Source: Pseudolabrys sp. FHR47 (lineage in GTDB: Bacteria; Pseudomonadota; Alphaproteobacteria; Rhizobiales; Xanthobacteraceae). Taken from it: a stretch of DNA of 64,000 nt. The DNA lies in assembly GCF_005153485.1 (NCBI RefSeq), contig NZ_CP039740.1:1-64000 (forward strand), read 5' to 3'. The position numbers and the translations under genes are program-made. Below, one piece after another: positions 8,925 to 18,448 of the stretch (its first letter is position 1; the number at the start of each line of letters is the position of its first letter). A model generated the notes under the pieces. That model was not told the origin of the DNA, did not search any database, and worked only from the letters and a program-made list of their open reading frames with translations.

Positions 8925-9698
8925 ATGCATCCGGCCCTGCATTCCTGGCGCGACGAATGGCCCGGCCAAGCGGTCCGGCTGATGGCTTATGTGGGTGGTC
9001 TGACGCTGTTGTCCATTGGCGCCGCGGCGCTGTTTAGATCAACGCCGCTGACACCTCCCATCGCTGCCGTTGATCGATCGGACTGGATCACAGTCGACAG
9101 GCCCTTCCCCGCATTTGCCTTGTCCATACCGGAAGCGGCCGGCCAGCCCGAGAGCTACACCATCCGCCGCCACCGCAGCGGCGACGGCCGCAAGGACATC
9201 CTCGGTCTCGGCGATCCGGACGCTCTGACGCCTTATCTCGAGGTGACCATTTACCGCGCTGGCAGCGAGATCGCCCGCTTTGCACCCCCTGTCGAGACCA
9301 TCGTCACTGACGCCGCCGCACTCGGTCCGGTCAACGTCACGCCGGCGACTGAGCCGCTGGCAACCAAGTTCGGTCCGCTCGCAATGGCACGCTTTGAAAC
9401 ATCGCAAGGCGCGCAGCATTTCTGCCTTGGCTTCGTGCGCAGCTATGACGATCCGATGCTGCAGATCTCCGGCCGCTTCTGCCAGGGCGAGAGCTTCATC
9501 GCGGACAGCACCTTGTCCTGCGCGCTCGACCGGCTGACGCTGCTTTACGCCGGCAGCGAGCCGAAGATCGGCGCGCTATTCGCCCATGCCGAACTCAACC
9601 GCTCCTTCTGCGGCCAGCGCGATCCGCTGATGACGCCGACACCAAAGTACCGGGCGCTGTGGAAGGCGCTGGAAATGGGCCCGCCGCCCCCGCGCTGA
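8925..9698 (+). CDS. Membrane-anchored protein of unknown function
   Basis: A 257-residue protein with one N-terminal transmembrane helix (about residues 18-36) followed by a large domain predicted to lie outside the cytoplasm. It has four Cys in its C-terminal half (FCLGF, RFCQGE, LSCALD, RSFCGQ) that could pair. I recognise no catalytic motif. It stands alone between asd (divergent) and a small exported protein on the same strand. Confidence 0.7.
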   Translation: MHPALHSWRDEWPGQAVRLMAYVGGLTLLSIGAAALFRSTPLTPPIAAVDRSDWITVDRPFPAFALSIPEAAGQPESYTIRRHRSGDGRKDILGLGDPDALTPYLEVTIYRAGSEIARFAPPVETIVTDAAALGPVNVTPATEPLATKFGPLAMARFETSQGAQHFCLGFVRSYDDPMLQISGRFCQGESFIADSTLSCALDRLTLLYAGSEPKIGALFAHAELNRSFCGQRDPLMTPTPKYRALWKALEMGPPPPR

Positions 9699-9812
9699 GA
9701 CACTGCAGCCAAGGCTGAAAGCCGGCCGTTGTCTGTGGCTTTTTCGCCCTACCAAGCCGAACCGAACACGGCTAGAGTGCCTTCAAATGGGAATAGGTTG
9801 AGGATCCGGAAA

Positions 9813-10175
9813 ATGCACCTGAAATTCATTGCCGCGACCTGCGCGGTCACCTGCGCAACTGCCGTCGCCCTGCTGACGCTGACGGCTCCGGCGGATGCTC
9901 AATCGAACCAGCGGACCTATTCGAACCGGAACAATACCGTCGTCGTGACGCGTGGCGAGGACGGCAAGACCCGCACCCGCATCATCATCGAAAAGCGCTC
10001 CTATCTCGATCCGGGCACCGAAGTCCTGCCGGGCAGCCGCCACGATCTCGACTACGCGCAGAACCCGAATCATCGGGCAACCGGCGTCCTCGACAACACG
10101 GTCGGCGGCACCAATCAGCTGCCGCTGCCGGGTCCGTGGGATTCCGGCCGCAACGGTCCCTGGCTGAAATTCTAG
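9813..10175 (+). CDS. Small exported protein of unknown function
   Basis: A 120-residue protein with a clear Sec signal peptide (hydrophobic stretch at about residues 5-25, likely cleaved after ADA). The mature part is basic and Asn/Arg/Thr-rich and ends in a Pro-Gly-Trp-rich tail. The ATG at 9813 is chosen because it places the signal peptide at the N-terminus. A longer frame would start 28 codons upstream with a non-signal sequence. No family recognised. Confidence 0.7.
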   Translation: MHLKFIAATCAVTCATAVALLTLTAPADAQSNQRTYSNRNNTVVVTRGEDGKTRTRIIIEKRSYLDPGTEVLPGSRHDLDYAQNPNHRATGVLDNTVGGTNQLPLPGPWDSGRNGPWLKF

Positions 10176-10200
10176 TTCTTCGCGTACTGCGCAAATGAAA

Positions 10201-10230
10201 AACGCGGCCCACCGGGGCCGCGTTTTTTAT
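10201..10230. terminator. Bidirectional terminator
   Basis: A perfect 10-bp stem AACGCGGCCC/GGGCCGCGTT with loop ACCG, followed by a T-run and preceded by an A-run. It separates the small exported protein gene from the convergent leuB gene. Confidence 0.85.
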
Positions 10231-10255
10231 TGTCGCACCGCATGGCCGAAGCAGA

Positions 10256-11368
10256 TCAGGCCGACAGCGCTTCCATCTCGGCGAGAATCGCCGAGCCCAT
10301 CTCCGATGTGCTCACGGCCTTTTCGCCCGCGGTCGCGATGTCGGCGGTGCGAACGCCCTTGTCGAGCACAGCCGCGATCGCCTTGTCGATCAAGTCGGCT
10401 TCCTTGCCCATATCGAACGAATAGCGCAGCGCCATGCCGAAGGACGCGATCATCGCGATCGGGTTGGCGATACCCTTGCCGGCGATATCCGGCGCCGAGC
10501 CATGCACCGGCTCGTACAACGCCTTGCGCTTTTGCGTCTTCGGATCGATCTCGCCGAGCGAGGCCGAGGCCAGCATGCCAAGCGAGCCGGTGAGCATCGC
10601 CGCGATATCCGAAAGCATGTCGCCGAACAGGTTGTCGCAAACGATGACATCGAACTGCTTCGGATTGCGCACGAGCTGCATGCCGCCGGAGTCGGCGAGC
10701 TGGTGCTCGAGCGTCACGTCCTTGAATTCGCGGTCGTGCGTCTGCTGCACGACTTCCTTCCAGAGCACGCCGCTCTTCATGACGTTATGCTTTTCCATCG
10801 ACGTCACCTTGTTCTTGCGCTTGCGCGCCAGTTCGAAGGCGACGCGCGAGATACGCTCGATCTCATAGGTGTCGTAGACCTGCGTATCGACGGCGCGCTT
10901 CTGCCCGTTGCCGAGATCGGTGATGGTCTTCGGCTCGCCGAAATAAACGCCGCCGGTGAGCTCGCGCAAAATCATGATGTCGAGGCCTTCGACCAGTTCG
11001 CGCTTGAGCGAGGACGCGTCGGCGAGCGCCGGATAGGTCACGGCGGGGCGCAGGTTCGCGTAGAGATCGAGATCCTTGCGCAGGCGCAGGAGGCCAGCTT
11101 CGGGCCGCGCCTCGTAGGGCACATCGGCCCATTTCGGGCCGCCCACGGCGCCGAAAATCACGGCGTCGGCGGCCTTGGCCTTCTCCATGGTGGCGTCGCT
11201 GATCGAGGTCTTGTCCGCATCGTAGGACGCACCGCCGACCAGGCCCTCCTCGAAAGCGAAACGGTGCGGGCCCTTTTTGTTGAAGAACTCGATCAGCCGC
11301 TTCACCTCGGCCATCACTTCGGGACCGATGCCGTCGCCCGGCAGCAGGAGCAGATTGTGGGTCGCCAT
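10256..11368 (-). CDS. leuB: 3-isopropylmalate dehydrogenase
   Basis: Oxidative decarboxylation of 3-isopropylmalate with NAD+, third step of leucine synthesis. The 370-residue length is typical of LeuB. Visible features are [12 protein letters not shown] at the N-terminus, [25 protein letters not shown], the [11 protein letters not shown] helix, the [10 protein letters not shown] lysine region, [11 protein letters not shown] (metal-binding Asp residues) and [15 protein letters not shown]. The ATG at 11368 begins [12 protein letters not shown]. An upstream in-frame ATG would add 22 basic residues without similarity. Confidence 0.97.
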   Translation of the reverse strand: MATHNLLLLPGDGIGPEVMAEVKRLIEFFNKKGPHRFAFEEGLVGGASYDADKTSISDATMEKAKAADAVIFGAVGGPKWADVPYEARPEAGLLRLRKDLDLYANLRPAVTYPALADASSLKRELVEGLDIMILRELTGGVYFGEPKTITDLGNGQKRAVDTQVYDTYEIERISRVAFELARKRKNKVTSMEKHNVMKSGVLWKEVVQQTHDREFKDVTLEHQLADSGGMQLVRNPKQFDVIVCDNLFGDMLSDIAAMLTGSLGMLASASLGEIDPKTQKRKALYEPVHGSAPDIAGKGIANPIAMIASFGMALRYSFDMGKEADLIDKAIAAVLDKGVRTADIATAGEKAVSTSEMGSAILAEMEALSA

Positions 11369-11615
11369 TGAACGCCTCGCCGTTTCAGGAATGCGCGGAT
11401 TTGCTAGACGGCGGCGGCGGGCTTGGCAAGACACGGCGGCGGGCAGACTGCTACCCGGATTATGAGGCTGCGGCGAGCAGCAAGGTCGATTTCGCCCACT
11501 CGGCCGCCGATAACGCGGCGCCTCGACAGGAGATCGCCGCTCGCCTTTGCGATGATGGGCGCGCGGGTGAAATGTTGCTAGTGTTGCGCCGCAGCGTGAC
11601 CAGAGGAGTCATTTC

Positions 11616-12665
11616 GTGACCAAAACAAATTCCGGCAATTTCTTCGAGGATTTCAAGCTCGGCCAGCAGATCCGCCACGCCACGCCACGCACGGTCACGC
11701 TCGGCGACGTTGCGCTCTACAACGGCCTTTTCGGATCGCGTTTTGCCGTGCAGTCAGCCGACACTTTTGCTGCCAAGATCGGCTATCCGCGCGCGCCGAT
11801 CGACGACTTCCTGGTCTTCCATATGGTGTTCGGCAAGACGGTGCCGGACATCTCGCTCAATGCCGTGGCCAATCTCGGCTATGCCGATTGCCGTTTCCTC
11901 AAGCCTGTCTATCCCGGCGCGACCTTGAGCGCGACATCGGAAGTCATCGGTCTCAAGGAGAACTCCAACCGCAAGACCGGCATCGTCTATGTGCGCTCGC
12001 GCGGGCTGGATCAGGATGGCGCCACCGTACTTGAGTATGTGCGCTGGGTGATGGTACGCAAACGCGACGAGAAGGCGCCCGCGCCTGAAGAGATCGTGCC
12101 CGAACTACCCGGCTGCGTCGACGTCGGCGCGCTCGGCAATGGCTGCCCGATCATCAATAAGGACCTCTACGACACCGAACTCGCCGGCAGTCCGCATCGC
12201 TCCGGCGATTACGCCAAGGGCGACAGGATCGACCATGTCGTGGGTATCACCGTCGAAGACGCCGAGCACATGATAGCGACTCGACTTTATCAGAACACCG
12301 CGCGCGTCCACTTCGATCATTTCACCGAGAGCAAGGGCCGCTTCGGTGGTCGGCTCATCTATGGCGGTCACGCCATCTCGCTGGCGCGTGCGCTGTCGTT
12401 CAACGGCCTCGGCAATGCTTTCCACGTCGCCGCCATCAATGGCGGCCGGCATGTCGCGCCACTGACGGCCGGCCTGACGGTGTTTGCCTGGAGCGAAGTG
12501 CTCGACAAGGCCGAACTGCACGGCCGTGACGATGTCGGCGCGCTGCGCCTGCGCACCGTCGCAACGAAAGACAAACCCTGCGACGATTTCCCCTACAAGA
12601 TCGGCAACGAGTACGACCCGGCGGTCATTCTCGACCTCGACTATTGGGTGTTGATGCCGCGATGA
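11616..12665 (+). CDS. mch: Mesaconyl-CoA hydratase-like MaoC double hotdog protein
   Basis: A 349-residue two-hotdog MaoC protein matching the 2-methylfumaryl-CoA (mesaconyl-CoA) hydratase family, which interconverts mesaconyl-CoA and beta-methylmalyl-CoA. The C-terminal half carries the characteristic IYGGHAISLARALSFNGL stretch followed by AAINGGRHVAPLTAG and AWSEVL. The N-terminal half carries FFEDFKLGQQIRHAT and FHMVFGKTV. The start is a GTG at 11616 after AGAGGAG. It overlaps the isochorismatase-fold gene by four bases (ATGA), so the two are probably co-transcribed. The CitE-type lyase at 3.3 kb could use its product. The symbol is by family resemblance. Confidence 0.85.
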   Translation: MTKTNSGNFFEDFKLGQQIRHATPRTVTLGDVALYNGLFGSRFAVQSADTFAAKIGYPRAPIDDFLVFHMVFGKTVPDISLNAVANLGYADCRFLKPVYPGATLSATSEVIGLKENSNRKTGIVYVRSRGLDQDGATVLEYVRWVMVRKRDEKAPAPEEIVPELPGCVDVGALGNGCPIINKDLYDTELAGSPHRSGDYAKGDRIDHVVGITVEDAEHMIATRLYQNTARVHFDHFTESKGRFGGRLIYGGHAISLARALSFNGLGNAFHVAAINGGRHVAPLTAGLTVFAWSEVLDKAELHGRDDVGALRLRTVATKDKPCDDFPYKIGNEYDPAVILDLDYWVLMPR

Positions 12666-13228
12666 CCGCTCTGCACCCGCGGACAGCCCTCGTTATCATC
12701 GATGCCCAGCTGGCCATTGACGACCCGAAGTGGGGGCCACGCAACAATCCCGACGCCGAGCAGAAGATTGCGGCACTGCTCGCGGCATGGCGAGACGCGG
12801 CCATGCCGGTGTTTCACGTCCGCCACGACTCCGTTGAGCCGGGTTCGCCTTACACACCCGGCACGAAAGGCCATCCTTTCAAGACCGAAGCGGCGCCACT
12901 GGACGGCGAACCGGTCATTGGAAAATCGGCCAATTCCGCTTTCGTCGGCACACCGCTTGAGGCGATGTTGCGACAGGCTGGCGCGACCATAATCGTCGTT
13001 TGCGGTGTACTGACGCATAATTCCGTGGAAGCCACGGTTCGCCACGGCGGCAATCTCGGCTTCCGAATCCTGCTGGCCGCCGACGCCTGCTGGTCGGTCG
13101 ATGTCACCGATCTCACGGGCCGCCGCTGGCCCGCTGAAGACGTCCATCAGCTTTCGCTGGCCGTGATGAATGGCGAATACGCTGAAGTGACGGACACGCG
13201 CGCACTCATCGCGGCGGCGAGAGCCTGA
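12662..13228 (+). CDS. Isochorismatase-fold hydrolase with Cys-to-Ser nucleophile change
   Basis: A 188-residue isochorismatase/nicotinamidase-fold protein. The triad Asp is in LVIIDAQ (about residue 15) and the Lys is in VIGKSANSAF. The position that normally holds the nucleophilic Cys (T-x-x-C-V) reads THNSVEAT, with Ser instead, so ordinary thiol hydrolysis is doubtful. Isochorismatases proper also lack Cys there, so another activity is possible. The ATG overlaps the stop of the preceding hydratase gene. The LysR gene is convergent, four bases beyond the stop. Confidence 0.85.
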   Translation: MTALHPRTALVIIDAQLAIDDPKWGPRNNPDAEQKIAALLAAWRDAAMPVFHVRHDSVEPGSPYTPGTKGHPFKTEAAPLDGEPVIGKSANSAFVGTPLEAMLRQAGATIIVVCGVLTHNSVEATVRHGGNLGFRILLAADACWSVDVTDLTGRRWPAEDVHQLSLAVMNGEYAEVTDTRALIAAARA

Positions 13229-13232
13229 CGCA

Positions 13233-14132
13233 TCACGTACTCTCCCGTCTCGCCTCCCGCAGATGATCGACGAGTTGCCGTGCGTAAGGCGGTAGCGCCT
13301 TGTAGTCGCGCAGGCAGATCGACAGATTGCGCAAAGCCCACGGATCGGTGAGTTCGACGACCTGGATCGCCATGGTCTTGGCCGCCCAGCGCGCCGTGGT
13401 GAGAGGCACAACACCGACGCCGACATGGTTCTCCACCATGCGGCACACGGCATCGAACGAGCGCAATTGCACGCGCAGCCGCAAGGTCCGTCCGGCCTGG
13501 CTGGCCTTGCTGGCGAGGAATCGCTGGATGGCGCTGGCGCGGTCGATACCGACGAAATTGTAGTCGAGCGTTTCGGCAAAACTGGTCTTGCTGCGTTTGG
13601 CCAGTTCATGGCCGCGCGCCACCACCAGCACGAAGCGATCGCTGCGGAAGGGGTACGTGGTCAGCCCCCCGGCATCGACGGTGCCGGCAACGATGCCGAT
13701 GTCGCCGACGCCCTCGGCGATCAGGCCGACGATTTCGTCCGACAGCCGCTCCTCGATGTCGACGCTGATGTTCGGATGCGCGGCGAGGAAACTGCCAAGC
13801 GCTTCGGGGAGGAACTCGGTCAGCGAATTGGTATTGGACAGCACCCGCACCTGGCCGGCATGGCCGCCAGCATAGACGCCGAGATCCTCCTGCAGCCGCT
13901 CCGACTGCTCGAGGATGGTACGGGCGTGCTGGAGCAGGGTGCGCCCAGCCTGGGTCGGCGCCACGCCCTGGCGGCCGCGCGTCAGCAGCTCCGCGCCGAA
14001 GGCCTCTTCGAGTTTTCTGATGCGTGTCGAGGCCGCCGCCAGCGCCAGATTCATGCGCTCGGCACCGTGGGTAATGCTGCCGGCCTCGACGATGTGCCGA
14101 AACAGGCTCAGATCGGTGAAGTCGTAGCGCAT
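13233..14132 (-). CDS. LysR-family transcriptional regulator
   Basis: A 299-residue LysR regulator. An N-terminal winged helix-turn-helix (DLSLFRHIVEAGSITHGAERM followed by AAASTRIRKLEEAFG) leads through a linker helix to a periplasmic-binding-like effector domain from about residue 90. The ATG at 14132 fits the family start. The 47 codons upstream in frame are basic and unlike the family. It is divergent from sdhC (228 bases) and convergent with the hydratase/isochorismatase pair. The effector and target are unknown. It may control the adjacent pair. Confidence 0.92.
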   Translation of the reverse strand: MRYDFTDLSLFRHIVEAGSITHGAERMNLALAAASTRIRKLEEAFGAELLTRGRQGVAPTQAGRTLLQHARTILEQSERLQEDLGVYAGGHAGQVRVLSNTNSLTEFLPEALGSFLAAHPNISVDIEERLSDEIVGLIAEGVGDIGIVAGTVDAGGLTTYPFRSDRFVLVVARGHELAKRSKTSFAETLDYNFVGIDRASAIQRFLASKASQAGRTLRLRVQLRSFDAVCRMVENHVGVGVVPLTTARWAAKTMAIQVVELTDPWALRNLSICLRDYKALPPYARQLVDHLREARREST

Positions 14133-14359
14133 GGCCCCTTTCCGGCTATCCTTCTTTTTTCGCGAAGGCTTGCTACGCGAAACACAGATTGATCGGGGCA
14201 ATTTAGCCGGTTTAGTTTCGCGATTGAAGAAGTTTAACTTGGTCCAGCTCCAAACAAGCGGAACCGGGCGCACCTAGTGCGTTGCGGTAAATCTGCAGTT
14301 TGGCTAACCAACCGTCCGCGACCGCCGACGGGGCTACGGCGGTGCGAGGAGACAAAGAC

Positions 14360-14788
14360 ATGGCCGAGCTCAAGGCTGGCGCCGGCACGGCGTCGCGACG
14401 TTCCCGACCGCTTTCCCCCCATTTGCAGATCTACCGGCCGATGCTGACGATGACGATGTCCATCGTCCATCGCATTACCGGCGCTGCGCTCTATTTCGGC
14501 ATGCTGCTGCTCGCCTGGTGGCTGATCGCCACGGCGTCCGGCCCGAACGCCTACGCGACCTTTGAGGCCTTCATCGGCTCCTTCATCGGCCGGGTCGTCC
14601 TGTTCGGCTACACCTGGGCGCTGCTGCACCACATGCTCGGCGGCATCCGCCACCTGATCTGGGACACGTTGCACGGCTTCGAGCCGGCCGAGCGCGAATG
14701 GCTCACTGTCGCGACCCTGGTCGGCTCCGTCGTTCTGACCTTGGTGGTCTGGGTAATCGGCTATCTCGCCGTCGGAGGCCCGCGATGA
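14360..14788 (+). CDS. sdhC: Succinate dehydrogenase cytochrome b556 subunit
   Basis: Membrane anchor of complex II, carrying heme b and the quinone site. The 142-residue protein has RPLSPHLQIY at the N-terminus, SIVHRITG (quinone-site Ser and Arg), three transmembrane helices, and HHMLGGIRHLIWD, which supplies the heme His. The ATG at 14360 follows GAGGAGACAAAGAC. An upstream ATG at 14300 has no ribosome site. It is first in sdhCDAB and overlaps sdhD by four bases. Confidence 0.95.
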   Translation: MAELKAGAGTASRRSRPLSPHLQIYRPMLTMTMSIVHRITGAALYFGMLLLAWWLIATASGPNAYATFEAFIGSFIGRVVLFGYTWALLHHMLGGIRHLIWDTLHGFEPAEREWLTVATLVGSVVLTLVVWVIGYLAVGGPR

Positions 14789-15177
14789 ACCCGCAGCACG
14801 ATATGCGCACGCCTACGCGCCGCGTTCGCGGCCTCGGTCCCGCCGGTTCCGGCACGACCGACTTCTGGCATCAGCGGCTGACCGGCTTTGCCGGCATCTT
14901 CCTGACGATCGCGCTGATCGTCATTCTGATCTCGCTGCTCGGCCGCAGTCACGCCGCCGCGGTGCAGATCCTCGGCTCTCCGCTCGTCGCCATTGTGATG
15001 CTGCTGTTCATCCTGACCAGCGTCTATCACATGTGGATCGGCATGCAGGAGATCATCCTCGATTACGTCCACGACGATAAATACAAGTTCCTGAGCCTGA
15101 TGCTGAATACCTTCTTCTGCGTGGCCATCGGCCTCGCCTCGGCATTCGCCATCCTCAAAATGTCTTTCGGAGTCTGA
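14785..15177 (+). CDS. sdhD: Succinate dehydrogenase membrane anchor subunit
   Basis: The second membrane subunit of complex II, 130 residues with three transmembrane helices. The SdhD features are [21 protein letters not shown] near the N-terminus and [16 protein letters not shown], which holds the second heme His and the quinone-site Asp-Tyr pair. Its ATG overlaps the sdhC stop (ATGA), and the stop lies two bases before sdhA, indicating tight co-translation. Confidence 0.95.
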   Translation: MNPQHDMRTPTRRVRGLGPAGSGTTDFWHQRLTGFAGIFLTIALIVILISLLGRSHAAAVQILGSPLVAIVMLLFILTSVYHMWIGMQEIILDYVHDDKYKFLSLMLNTFFCVAIGLASAFAILKMSFGV

Positions 15178-15179
15178 CG

Positions 15180-17015
15180 ATGGCTGACAGTAACGGCAAG
15201 ATGAACGGCGGTCCCGCCATCAACGGCCGCGCCTATCCGATCGAGGATCACAAATACGACGTCGTGGTCGTCGGCGCCGGCGGCTCGGGCCTGCGCGCCG
15301 TCGTCGGCTGCTCGGAAGCGGGCCTGCGCACCGCCTGTATCTCCAAGGTGTTCCCGACGCGCTCGCACACCGTCGCGGCGCAAGGCGGCATCGCCGCCGC
15401 CCTCGGCAACATGAGCGAGGACGACTGGCGCTGGCACATGTACGACACGGTCAAGGGCTCCGACTGGCTCGGCGACCAGGACTCGATCGAATACATGTGC
15501 CGCAACGCGCCGGCCGCCGTGTACGAGCTTGAGCATTGGGGCCTGCCGTTCTCGCGTCGCGAGGAAGACGGCAAGATCTACCAGCGTCCGTTCGGCGGCA
15601 TGACCACGCATTACGGCAAGGGCACCGCGCAGCGCACCTGCGCCGCCGCCGACCGCACCGGCCACGCCATGCTGCACACGATGTACGGCCAGGCGCTGCG
15701 CCACAATGCCGAGTTCTACATTGAATATTTCGCCATCGACCTGATCATGGACAGCGAGGGCCGCTGCCGCGGTGTCATCGCGCTGAACATGGACGACGGC
15801 ACCATCCACCGCTTCACCGCCAACCAGACCATCCTGGCGACCGGCGGCTACGGCCGCGCCTACTTCTCCTGCACCTCGGCGCACATCTGTACCGGCGACG
15901 GTGGCGGCATGGTGCTGCGCGCCGGCCTGCCGCTGCAGGACATGGAATTCGTGCAGTTCCATCCGACCGGCATCTATCCGGCCGGCTGCCTGATCACCGA
16001 AGGTTCGCGCGGCGAAGGCGGCTATCTCACCAATTCCGAGGGCGAGCGCTTCATGGAGCGTTACGCGCCGTCGGCCAAGGACCTCGCTTCGCGCGACGTG
16101 GTCTCACGCTCCATGACCATGGAAATCCGCGAGGGCCGCGGCGTTGGCAAGGACAAGGACCATATCTACCTGCACCTCGATCATCTCGACCCTGCCGTAC
16201 TCGCCGAGCGCCTGCCCGGCATTTCCGAAACCGCGCGCATCTTCGCCGGTGTCGACGTGACGCGCGAGCCGATCCCGGTGCTGCCGACCGTGCACTACAA
16301 CATGGGCGGCATCGCCACGAACTATCATGGCGAAGCGGTGACGCTGAAGAACGGCAATCCTGACACCGTGATCCCCGGCCTGATGGCGCTCGGCGAAGCC
16401 GGCTGCGTCTCGGTGCACGGCGCCAACCGCCTCGGCTCCAACTCGCTGATCGACCTCGTCGTGTTCGGCCGCGCCGCGGCGCTCCGCTGCGCCGAGATCC
16501 TCAAGCCCGGCGAGGAGCAGCCGGACCTGCCGAAGGATTCAGCCGACTTCGCACTGTCGCGCCTCGACAAATTCCGCCACGCTTCCGGCGGCACGCCGAC
16601 CGCGCAGCTCCGTCTCAACATGCAGCGCGTGATGCAGAACAACTGCGCCGTCTTCCGCACTGGCGAGGTGCTGGCGGAAGGCACCAAGCTCATCCACGAC
16701 GTCTACAACAGCATGCCGGATGTGAAAGTCAGCGACCGTTCGCTGATCTGGAACTCCGACCTGATCGAGACGCTCGAGCTCGACAATCTGATCATGCAGG
16801 CCACGGTCACCATGGAGTCGGCCAATAACCGCACCGAGAGCCGCGGCGGCCATGCGCGCGAGGATTTCCCCGAGCGCGACGACAAGAACTGGATGAAACA
16901 CACGCTGTCGTGGATGGACGAAAAGGGCAACGTGAAGATCGATTATCGCCCCGTGCACACTTACACGCTGACGAACGATGTGTCCTACGTCGAACCGAAA
17001 GCGCGCGTTTACTAG
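15180..17015 (+). CDS. sdhA: Succinate dehydrogenase flavoprotein subunit
   Basis: The 611-residue catalytic subunit oxidises succinate to fumarate using covalent FAD. Visible features are the FAD dinucleotide motif [12 protein letters not shown], the FAD-attachment region [12 protein letters not shown] with His, the substrate loop [27 protein letters not shown]-type [16 protein letters not shown] with the active-site His region HYNMGG, and [10 protein letters not shown]. The C-terminus ends with the conserved [18 protein letters not shown]. Third gene of the sdh operon, and length as expected. Confidence 0.98.
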   Translation: MADSNGKMNGGPAINGRAYPIEDHKYDVVVVGAGGSGLRAVVGCSEAGLRTACISKVFPTRSHTVAAQGGIAAALGNMSEDDWRWHMYDTVKGSDWLGDQDSIEYMCRNAPAAVYELEHWGLPFSRREEDGKIYQRPFGGMTTHYGKGTAQRTCAAADRTGHAMLHTMYGQALRHNAEFYIEYFAIDLIMDSEGRCRGVIALNMDDGTIHRFTANQTILATGGYGRAYFSCTSAHICTGDGGGMVLRAGLPLQDMEFVQFHPTGIYPAGCLITEGSRGEGGYLTNSEGERFMERYAPSAKDLASRDVVSRSMTMEIREGRGVGKDKDHIYLHLDHLDPAVLAERLPGISETARIFAGVDVTREPIPVLPTVHYNMGGIATNYHGEAVTLKNGNPDTVIPGLMALGEAGCVSVHGANRLGSNSLIDLVVFGRAAALRCAEILKPGEEQPDLPKDSADFALSRLDKFRHASGGTPTAQLRLNMQRVMQNNCAVFRTGEVLAEGTKLIHDVYNSMPDVKVSDRSLIWNSDLIETLELDNLIMQATVTMESANNRTESRGGHAREDFPERDDKNWMKHTLSWMDEKGNVKIDYRPVHTYTLTNDVSYVEPKARVY

Positions 17016-17042
17016 CTGCTTAGCGAAATCAGGATCCTCGAC

Positions 17043-17822
17043 ATGGTCGAAATCACGCTGCCGAAGAACTCCAAGGTCGAAGAAGGCAAGACGTGGGAAC
17101 GCACGTCGCACGCCACGCATCTGACCGAGTTCAAAATCTATCGCTGGAACCCGGATGACGGCGCCAATCCGCACGTCGACACCTATTACGTCGACCGCGA
17201 CAATTGCGGACCGATGGTTCTCGACGCCCTTATCTGGATCAAGAACAACATCGATCCGACGCTGACCTTCCGTCGCTCCTGCCGCGAAGGCGTCTGCGGC
17301 TCGTGCGCGATGAACATCGACGGCACCAACACTTTGGCCTGCACCAAGGCAATGGACGACGCCAAGGCGCCGATCAAGATCTACCCGCTGCCGCATCAGC
17401 CGGTGGTCAAGGACCTCGTCCCGGACCTGAAGAACTTCTACGCGCAATACGCCTCGATCGAACCGTGGCTGCACACGGTAACGCCGGCGCCGGAGAAGGA
17501 ATGGCGGCAGAGCCACGAGGAGCGCGCCAAGCTCGACGGCATGTACGAGTGCATCCTGTGCGCCTGCTGCTCGACCTCATGCCCGAGCTATTGGTGGAAT
17601 TCGGACCGCTATCTCGGCCCCGCGGCGCTGCTTCAGGCCAACCGCTGGGTTCAGGATTCGCGGGACGAAGCGACCGGCGACCGCCTCGACAATCTCGAGG
17701 ATCCGTTCCGTCTCTATCGCTGCCACACCATCCTGAACTGCTCCAAGGCCTGCCCGAAAGGGCTCAACCCGGCCAAGCAGATCGCGCAGCTCAAGAAGGC
17801 GATGGTCGACCGGCAGGTGTGA
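17043..17822 (+). CDS. sdhB: Succinate dehydrogenase iron-sulfur subunit
   Basis: A 259-residue subunit that passes electrons from FAD to the quinone. Three clusters are visible. The 2Fe-2S ligands are in [12 protein letters not shown] and the following Cys of TLACTK. The 4Fe-4S motif is [13 protein letters not shown], and the 3Fe-4S ligands are in [17 protein letters not shown]. Last gene of the operon, 27 bases after sdhA, followed by a strong terminator. Confidence 0.98.
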   Translation: MVEITLPKNSKVEEGKTWERTSHATHLTEFKIYRWNPDDGANPHVDTYYVDRDNCGPMVLDALIWIKNNIDPTLTFRRSCREGVCGSCAMNIDGTNTLACTKAMDDAKAPIKIYPLPHQPVVKDLVPDLKNFYAQYASIEPWLHTVTPAPEKEWRQSHEERAKLDGMYECILCACCSTSCPSYWWNSDRYLGPAALLQANRWVQDSRDEATGDRLDNLEDPFRLYRCHTILNCSKACPKGLNPAKQIAQLKKAMVDRQV

Positions 17823-17847
17823 GGCTTCCTCCAGACCTCTGTAAAAT

Positions 17848-17872
17848 GGCGCCGGCAACGGCGCCTTTTTAT
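17848..17872 (+). terminator. Terminator of the sdh operon
   Basis: A 7-bp perfect stem GGCGCCG/CGGCGCC closed by a GCAA tetraloop and followed by TTTTTATTT, 25 bases after the sdhB stop. Confidence 0.9.
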
Positions 17873-17914
17873 TTGCGGATGACACAGCCAGGCGCGTCAC
17901 GCTAAGTCGATCCT

Positions 17915-18361
17915 ATGGATGAACCTGCTCTCGATTTCTCCGGTGTCACGCTGTCTCCGCAGAAGGAGACGGTGCGCGCCTTTTACAAAGACATGTGGGA
18001 TCACGCCGACAAGAGCCTGATCCCGCGGATATTTCACGAGGGCTTCACGTTCCGCGGCTCGCTCGGCCCGGTGCTGGTCGGCCATGAGCAATTCGCCGGC
18101 TATGTCGACTATGTCACCGGTGCCTTCGACAAATACACGACCGACATCATCGCGATGATCGAGGAAGGCGATCGGGTCAGCGGCAAGATGCGTTTCCACG
18201 GCCTGCATCGCAAAGAGATATTCGGCGTGCCGCCGAGCGGCCGCCACGTGTGGTGGACCGGCATGCCGATCTTTACTTTTGACGGCCCGAAAGTGCGCGA
18301 TCTCTATGTTCTTGGTGACATTTTCGGCCTGATCGGCCGGCTGAAGGATAATGCAGCCTGA
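17915..18361 (+). CDS. SnoaL-like / ester cyclase family protein
   Basis: A 148-residue NTF2-like fold protein of the SnoaL/ester-cyclase group. Typical features are VRAFYKDMWDHADKSLIPRIFHEGFTFR at the N-terminus, a GHEQFAGYVDYV segment, and the strand MRFHGLHRKEIFGVPPSGR with W-W and a final YVLGD. Members often act on small ring or ester substrates, but the reaction here is unknown. It is monocistronic, just after the sdh terminator. Confidence 0.82.
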   Translation: MDEPALDFSGVTLSPQKETVRAFYKDMWDHADKSLIPRIFHEGFTFRGSLGPVLVGHEQFAGYVDYVTGAFDKYTTDIIAMIEEGDRVSGKMRFHGLHRKEIFGVPPSGRHVWWTGMPIFTFDGPKVRDLYVLGDIFGLIGRLKDNAA

Positions 18362-18448
18362 GGCTATAGTTCGTTTTTATTACAACTTTTGCTTGCTTCG
18401 GTTGTAGACCCACTTGTAGCCTTCCGCCGTCGGGGCGGGGGTACGATC

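Noticed and set aside
14300..14359. Upstream ATG for sdhC at 14300
   Set aside because: No ribosome site in front and no family similarity in the added 20 residues. The ATG at 14360 follows GGAGACAAAGAC.
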